A DNA stretch of 11,180 nt from Methanobacteriota archaeon (GTDB taxonomy: Archaea; Thermoplasmatota; Poseidoniia; Poseidoniales; Poseidoniaceae), in the NCBI GenBank assembly GCA_018645535.1, contig JABGWN010000111.1:1-11180 (forward strand), read 5' to 3'. The notes below the pieces were generated by a model. That model was not told where the DNA came from, did no database searches, and saw nothing but the letters and a program-made list of their open reading frames with translations. Shown here piece by piece: positions 7,461 through 11,180 of this stretch. A program made the translations under genes and the position numbers. Each line of letters begins with the position of its first letter. The stretch's first letter is position 1.

Positions 7461-7464
7461 CTCC
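7461..7464 (-). promoter_or_regulatory. Shine-Dalgarno site that decides the aroA start
   Basis: The minus strand reads GGAG, 5 nt before the ATG at 7455-7453. The alternative ATG at 7497-7495 has no purine-rich sequence before it, so the shorter protein is preferred. Confidence 0.5.
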
Positions 7465-7466
7465 AA

Positions 7467-7482
7467 CATCTGTTATCAGATG
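7467..7482. promoter_or_regulatory. Perfect inverted repeat in the aroA-moaA divergent gap
   Basis: CATCTG-TTAT-CAGATG is a perfect 6-4-6 inverted repeat, 11 bp upstream of the chosen aroA start and 43 bp upstream of moaA. It could be an operator for a dimeric regulator or a hairpin in the aroA leader next to its SD. A single 6-bp arm can also arise by chance. Confidence 0.35.
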
Positions 7483-7525
7483 AAGGCTTGCAAACATTCA
7501 CAATACAACGACACTAGGGTCGGTC

Positions 7526-8527
7526 ATGGTCCTCAAGGATGTTTTCAAGCGTCCGTTGCTCGATTTGAGGATTTCTGTAACAGACCGATGCAACATGCGA
7601 TGCCGATACTGCATGCCTCGTGAACATTTTGATAACAATCATGTCTATCTTCCTAAATCTGATATCCTTTCATTTGAGGAGATTGTCCATGTTGTTGAAT
7701 CGCTTCTTCCTTCTGGTCTTAGAAAGGTAAGACTTACTGGAGGTGAGCCTCTGATACGCAAAGACTTACACAAACTGATCCGGCAACTAAGAGCGCTTTC
7801 ACCAGAACTTGATATTGCACTAACAACAAATGCTCACCTCCTTTCAAATTCTATTGAACAGCTCAAACAAGCGGGTATCTCGAGAATAACTGTTTCATTG
7901 GATGCTGTTGATGTTGATGTATACCAAACAATGGGAGACACAACCTCAACACCCGATCTTATCCTTGCGTCCATCGACAAAACTCTGGCATTGGGTATTC
8001 CAGTGAAAGTGAACACAGTTGTGCAAAAAGGCATCAATGAACACCAAATCATACCTCTCATCTCGCAGGTGGCCTCGAGAAATGTTCCTATTCGATTTAT
8101 TGAATACATGGATGTTGGAGCCACGAACTCTTGGAATTTAGATCACGTGATGACAGGCAAAGAGATGCGTACTTTAATCGAAAAAGAATTTGGAAGAATT
8201 CAGCCCATTGAACCGGATCATCCTAGTGATGTGGCAAGAGAATACAGTATGAAGTCGGGTTCAGTAATTGGTTTTATAGAATCTATCTCCAATCCGTTTT
8301 GTGGCGATTGTTCAAGGGCAAGGCTCTCTGCAAATGGGAGTATCTTCACGTGTCTTTTTGCAACAAAAGGTTTCGATATCCGCGGTATTCTTCGCATGGA
8401 TGCTAGTAAAACTGAGATATCAAAGGCTATTTCTTCAATTTGGAGCCAAAGAAAAGATCGGTATTCTGAAACTCGTAGTGAAAAGACAGACTCAGAACGT
8501 ATCGAGATGTCTTTTATCGGTGGTTGA
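7526..8527 (+). CDS. moaA: GTP 3',8-cyclase MoaA (molybdenum cofactor biosynthesis)
   Basis: MoaA is a radical SAM enzyme that, together with MoaC, turns GTP into cyclic pyranopterin monophosphate, the first step of molybdopterin synthesis. The N-terminal cluster motif is C22-x3-C26-x2-C29 within ISVTDRCNMRCRYCMP. The SAM-binding GGEP follows in VRLTGGEPLIRKDL. The second, C-terminal cluster ligands are C259, C262 and C276 in NPFCGDCSRARL...TC. The protein ends in FIGG, the functional C-terminal Gly-Gly of MoaA. The cysteines closely match the spacing of the S. aureus enzyme (24/28/31 and 261/264/278), and 333 aa is the normal length. The start matches the usual family start (short lead into RPLLDLRISVTDRCN). 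No good SD precedes it, so it may be leaderless. No other moa gene is in the window. The LON-domain gene follows after 40 bp. Confidence 0.96.
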   Translation: MVLKDVFKRPLLDLRISVTDRCNMRCRYCMPREHFDNNHVYLPKSDILSFEEIVHVVESLLPSGLRKVRLTGGEPLIRKDLHKLIRQLRALSPELDIALTTNAHLLSNSIEQLKQAGISRITVSLDAVDVDVYQTMGDTTSTPDLILASIDKTLALGIPVKVNTVVQKGINEHQIIPLISQVASRNVPIRFIEYMDVGATNSWNLDHVMTGKEMRTLIEKEFGRIQPIEPDHPSDVAREYSMKSGSVIGFIESISNPFCGDCSRARLSANGSIFTCLFATKGFDIRGILRMDASKTEISKAISSIWSQRKDRYSETRSEKTDSERIEMSFIGG

Positions 8528-8537
8528 TGTACAATCA

Positions 8538-8546
8538 TTCAATAAG
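8538..8546 (+). promoter_or_regulatory. Candidate TATA-like element for a leaderless LON-domain gene
   Basis: TTCAATAAG lies 22-30 bp before the ATG at 8568, the distance expected if transcription starts at or near the start codon. There is no SD in the gap, which fits a leaderless mRNA, but the match to a TATA box is weak. Confidence 0.25.
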
Positions 8547-8567
8547 TCCTAGACTTCACTTTACCTT

Positions 8568-9311
8568 ATGACGCAGACCATGAAAATACCATTGTTCGTT
8601 TTACCCGCCGGAATATTTCCAACTGTCGAAGAACCCCTACGTGTCTTCGAACCCCGATACAAGCAAATGCTCGACGATTGTGTATTAGAAGAAAAGCCGT
8701 TTGGGTACGTTACACACTCGACCGATGTTTCGGATGTGGACGGTTGGACTCAACCTGGAAGCTATGGCGTTCTCTGTGACGTGAACAAGGTCGAAGAACA
8801 GGGGACAAACCTCCTTTTCAGTGCAAATGGGACTTCCCGATTTGAGATCATTGATGTCGTACAAGCCGCTTTGCCATCTATGCCATTCGGTGACATATTT
8901 CCAACCGTCGATGAACTCGTTGAACAATATCATGAAACAAGCCCTGATGGCAAGTTATATCTTCAAGCAAACGTAAGGATAGTTGAAGAAATAAAAGGGG
9001 AAGTTAGTGCTGATGATTGGTCTGGATTTCTTCACACATGGGCTCAGCATATCGTTGATGTCAATCTAATTCTTAGAAATGATGGCCTCAGTATAGAAGA
9101 TATGCTTTTGCTCCTCGAAGAAGAGTTTCTTCCATATGATTCATCTTCATTATGGCAAGTAGCACATGCCATACTCGATGATGATACATATCGTCAACAG
9201 GCTCTACGTTCTTCAGACTGCGATGAAGTGTTTCTGATTCTTCATGATTCACTGAAAATGAAAAACGCTCAGCTTAATTATATCAGGACACTCAACGACC
9301 AAGACGACTGA
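8568..9311 (+). CDS. Stand-alone LON substrate-binding (LON N-terminal) domain protein
   Basis: The 247-aa product begins with the hallmark of the Lon protease N-terminal domain: PLFVLPAGIFPTVEEPLRVF, then EPRY (28-31), then KPFGYV, and later NGTSRFEIIDV, which matches the usual 'GRxRF' strand. This PUA-like fold binds unfolded or substrate protein in Lon. Here the AAA+ ATPase and protease domains are absent and the rest (about 140-247) looks helical. Such stand-alone proteins are widespread in bacteria and in some archaea, and their exact role is unknown; binding a protein or RNA partner is inference. The start at 8568 has no SD; an in-frame ATG at 8580 is an alternative that would remove four residues. 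It follows moaA by 40 bp on the same strand and its stop codon directly abuts that of the opposing pilin gene. Confidence 0.85.
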   Translation: MTQTMKIPLFVLPAGIFPTVEEPLRVFEPRYKQMLDDCVLEEKPFGYVTHSTDVSDVDGWTQPGSYGVLCDVNKVEEQGTNLLFSANGTSRFEIIDVVQAALPSMPFGDIFPTVDELVEQYHETSPDGKLYLQANVRIVEEIKGEVSADDWSGFLHTWAQHIVDVNLILRNDGLSIEDMLLLLEEEFLPYDSSSLWQVAHAILDDDTYRQQALRSSDCDEVFLILHDSLKMKNAQLNYIRTLNDQDD

Positions 9312-9803
9312 TTAAGATTGCATTGGTGGTAAATCAATTCGTACCAACACATACTGCAACTCTTGGTCGAGAAGTGTAAAGCCCCATTCTCCCATATCAG
9401 TACCGATTTCTCTCGAATTTATGACAAAGTAATCACCTGCTGATATTGAATAACTCGCATCTCGGTCATGGAATGACACGTTCGAACCAATGACTGAGTA
9501 AACATCAGAATCATCTACATAACCTGTGAATTCTGTACCATTGGCATTATTTTGTTCAGATAGGCTAAACGAGATTCGACCGGGGTCAAGTGTTTGATCG
9601 AGTGTTGTGATTCTAATTACATGGTATCCATTGTCGAGAGCTCGAACACTCACAGTCATCTGTGGTGGGGCTTTTTCACCTGTTTCAAGAGCCCCCTGCA
9701 TAAGAACGAATACCATCCCAGAGAGCATGACGGTTATGGCGAGAAGAAGTACAGTAGCAATGACGGGGCTTACGGCCTCATCATCTCTGCTTAGGTTCGC
9801 CAT
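9312..9803 (-). CDS. Archaeal type IV pilin-like protein (class III signal peptide)
   Basis: The 163-aa product has the archaeal pilin N-terminal signature: a short charged leader (MANLSRDDEA), then VSPVIATVLLLAITVMLSGM running into a hydrophobic helix to about residue 35. By analogy with haloarchaeal and methanogen pilins, a prepilin peptidase would cut near A10/V11 and the helix would form the filament core. The remaining 125 or so residues are polar and beta-rich with several NxT/NxS sequons (for example NGT, NVS), so surface glycosylation is possible. The leader has Glu rather than Lys/Arg before the Ala at the presumed cut site, although Arg6 is close by. No pilus ATPase, platform protein or second pilin is in the window, so the machinery must be elsewhere. 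A pilus-like adhesion or surface role is inferred from the N-terminus only. The 3' end abuts the LON-domain gene with no spacer. Confidence 0.85.
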   Translation of the reverse strand: MANLSRDDEAVSPVIATVLLLAITVMLSGMVFVLMQGALETGEKAPPQMTVSVRALDNGYHVIRITTLDQTLDPGRISFSLSEQNNANGTEFTGYVDDSDVYSVIGSNVSFHDRDASYSISAGDYFVINSREIGTDMGEWGFTLLDQELQYVLVRIDLPPMQS

Positions 9804-9850
9804 GACCTTTGCAGATGCTGATAAGACTTGAACGCACCGATGAATACGAA

Positions 9851-9858
9851 TAAAATAT
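9851..9858 (-). promoter_or_regulatory. Candidate TATA box for the pilin-like gene
   Basis: The minus strand reads ATATTTTA in an A/T-rich patch within the 60-bp gap, 47 bp before the pilin ATG. That would leave a leader of about 20 nt ending in AAAGGTC just before the start. It is the most A/T-rich part of this gap, but it is not proven. Confidence 0.35.
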
Positions 9859-9863
9859 CTTAC

Positions 9864-11000
9864 TTATAGGACCCAAAGCGGTTTATCGCACTCCATTGCA
9901 CGCTTGATACCACCAATCGGACCTAGTACTCGAAGCAATACTTCGGTAATCAGATCATTTTGGAACATCAAGTAGCCCATGTTCTTTGAGCGTAATGAGT
10001 TTTTCAACGCACGGCCAAAGCATGCTTCAACTCGGTCTTGATAGGAAGTCAGCGGAGTTTGATGTTGCTTAAACTCCAGATATGCTTCTGCAGCGAAACA
10101 ACCTGAAATCATGGCCTGTGAGATGCCTCCTCCATTCGATGGCATGACTAATCCTGCAGCATCTCCTATGGCGATTACATTTTGATCGACCATGGTCTTT
10201 ACAGGCCCTCCCATTGGAATCCATCCTCCACCGTATGAAAGAATCTCAAGATTTAGGTCATCACAGAATTTCTTTAGATGTTCTTTAATCGAACCCTTTA
10301 GGGCTCCAGCACGTACTCCCAATCCAACGTTCGCAGTATCTGGTCCTTTGGGGATAATCCAAGCATAGCCTTTCGGCGCTACGCTCCCAAGAAATACATC
10401 GAACGTTTCTGGTACTTTTCCGCGTACTTGTGCATAGGCAGTAGGAACTTGGTCATCAGGGCGATATTCCTTGTCCTTTCCATGCAAGAAGCGTGAAACG
10501 TGAGCTAGAGAACCACTTCCATCTATGAGGAGATCGCAAGTGTAACGGGAATTCTCTGTTACAATGAGGAGTGAATTGGATTTACTTCTACGCTTGATAT
10601 TCTGAACGGGTTCTGACATCCGGATTTCCGCACCAGCAGAGACTGCCTTTTCTGCCAGATAACCATCAAATTGTAGGCGATGACCAGCAAAAGCATCCAG
10701 GTCAAAATGATACGCTTTTCCACTTGGAAGAAAAACTCGCATATGGTCAAGACGATGAAGTTGGATTCGATCTGGGAAATCGAAAGAGTCTTTGAGCCAC
10801 TGATGATCCTCCAAACCAGAAAACGTACCAATGACTTCACCCCAATTTGGAATGCATTCGCCGCATTGAGCAGGATTTCCAATAATCTCTCTCCGCTCCA
10901 AAATCAGTACGTCAATACCGTCTTCTGCTAAGCGTTGAGCACAAGTGGTACCTGCAGGTCCAGCACCAACAATGATGACTTCACGGTGTTCGACAGCCAT
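9864..11000 (-). CDS. Geranylgeranyl reductase family FAD-dependent oxidoreductase
   Basis: The 378-aa flavoprotein begins with the dinucleotide fold EVIIVGAGPAGTTCAQRLA (G12, G14, G17) and the acidic strand-end residue E35 that holds the FAD ribose. CGEC (46-49) follows at the place where geranylgeranyl reductases carry a conserved Cys. Y212-x-W214-x-x-P217 (GYAWIIPKG) is the family substrate-pocket motif, and GDAAGLVMPSNGGGISQAM (from G279) is the second FAD motif. In archaea such enzymes saturate the prenyl chains of membrane ether lipids; related members reduce other prenyl groups or chlorophyll precursors. The exact substrate cannot be read from the sequence. The length is slightly below the usual 390-410. 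The ATG at 11000-10998 follows a strong SD (GAGGTGA) and begins 9 bp after the stop of the upstream gene, so the two are probably co-transcribed. Confidence 0.88.
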   Translation of the reverse strand: MAVEHREVIIVGAGPAGTTCAQRLAEDGIDVLILERREIIGNPAQCGECIPNWGEVIGTFSGLEDHQWLKDSFDFPDRIQLHRLDHMRVFLPSGKAYHFDLDAFAGHRLQFDGYLAEKAVSAGAEIRMSEPVQNIKRRSKSNSLLIVTENSRYTCDLLIDGSGSLAHVSRFLHGKDKEYRPDDQVPTAYAQVRGKVPETFDVFLGSVAPKGYAWIIPKGPDTANVGLGVRAGALKGSIKEHLKKFCDDLNLEILSYGGGWIPMGGPVKTMVDQNVIAIGDAAGLVMPSNGGGISQAMISGCFAAEAYLEFKQHQTPLTSYQDRVEACFGRALKNSLRSKNMGYLMFQNDLITEVLLRVLGPIGGIKRAMECDKPLWVL

Positions 11001-11004
11001 GAAT

Positions 11005-11011
11005 TCACCTC
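11005..11011 (-). promoter_or_regulatory. Shine-Dalgarno site of the geranylgeranyl-reductase-family gene
   Basis: The minus strand reads GAGGTGA, 4 nt before the ATG, an exact match to the archaeal anti-SD complement. It overlaps the stop codon of the upstream partial gene, which implies translational coupling. Confidence 0.65.
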
Positions 11012-11180
11012 ACATGTGTCGCTGATGGACATGTTCAACGATTCGCATAAGTAGAGATTTAGAAAGTGAATCTGGGAACCGCTGGAGTTCAAGCGTTGCT
11101 CGCTCAAGATGTGTTTTCACGAGTAGTTGAGAATAACCAAGTGAGTCAGAGGTTTCGAGGAGACCCATTAGTTCGTCCCA
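11010..11180 (-). CDS. 3' end of an unidentified gene (cut by window edge)
   Basis: An open frame enters from the right edge and ends with TGA at 11012-11010 after 56 codons. The visible C-terminus (WDELMGLLETSDSLGYSQLL, later LERATLELQRFPDSL, ending EHVHQRHM) is polar and mostly helix-forming, with no membrane segment or recognisable motif. I cannot name a family. It is accepted as coding because it stays open to the edge, its stop overlaps the SD of the next gene, and only 9 bp separate the two. A role linked to prenyl reduction or lipid metabolism is possible from the arrangement but unsupported by sequence. Confidence 0.6.
   Translation of the reverse strand, partial: WDELMGLLETSDSLGYSQLLVKTHLERATLELQRFPDSLSKSLLMRIVEHVHQRHM

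Noticed and set aside
7456..7497. Upstream in-frame aroA start at 7497, adding 14 residues
   Set aside because: No SD before it, whereas the ATG at 7455 has GGAG at 5 nt; the added residues match nothing in the family, and the extension would cover the inverted repeat in the divergent gap.
8568..9311. Truncated Lon protease pseudogene
   Set aside because: The frame is intact with its own helical C-terminal part and stop, and no ATPase or protease remnants follow; stand-alone LON-domain proteins are a known family.
1..11180. CRISPR array, tRNA, rRNA, transposase, integrase or attachment site
   Set aside because: I looked on both strands for evenly spaced direct repeats, tRNA arms with CCA-type ends and mobile-element domains and found none; all gaps between genes are 135 bp or less.

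Overview
The window looks like a chromosomal segment of a planktonic euryarchaeon, most plausibly Marine Group II (Poseidoniales) or a close relative. The archaeal evidence is direct. The left edge carries the start of an archaeal/eukaryotic-type ribosomal protein L10e, there is a gene with an archaeal type IV pilin N-terminus, and there is a geranylgeranyl-reductase-family flavoprotein of the kind used in archaeal lipid metabolism. Several genes have strong Shine-Dalgarno (SD) sequences, while moaA and the LON-domain gene have none obvious and may be leaderless. The lineage is inferred from gene content and moderate, slightly A+T-rich composition; no marker gene here settles it.

Layout, left to right: (1) the 5' end of rpl10e on the minus strand, diverging from (2) a 410-aa membrane-anchored protein with a large extracytoplasmic domain and no recognised family; (3) a tightly coupled mutS-mutL pair of bacterial type (4-bp gap, with the mutL SD inside the end of mutS); (4) aroA (EPSP synthase) on the minus strand, its 3' end overlapping the 3' end of mutL by 45 bp; (5) moaA, divergent from aroA, followed by (6) a stand-alone LON substrate-binding-domain protein; (7) a minus-strand archaeal pilin-like gene whose stop codon directly abuts the LON gene stop; (8) a minus-strand geranylgeranyl-reductase-family gene preceded by (9) the 3' end of an unidentified gene, probably in one operon.

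The most interesting part is the mismatch-repair pair. MutS1/MutL is uncommon in archaea, and this pair looks bacterial in every domain. MutL has the nicking-endonuclease motif DQHA(X)2E(X)4E and a Qx2LxP sliding-clamp motif. At the place where bacterial MutS carries its beta-clamp motif (QMSLL in E. coli), this MutS carries QSSLLGYF, a full PCNA-interacting (PIP-box) consensus that still contains the bacterial-style QxSLL core. This suggests that a bacterial repair system was re-wired to an archaeal PCNA clamp.

The other genes are housekeeping: chorismate synthesis (aroA), molybdopterin synthesis (moaA), lipid or prenyl reduction (GGR family) and a surface pilin. There is no non-coding stretch longer than 300 bases. 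I saw no tRNA, rRNA, CRISPR array, transposase or integrase.
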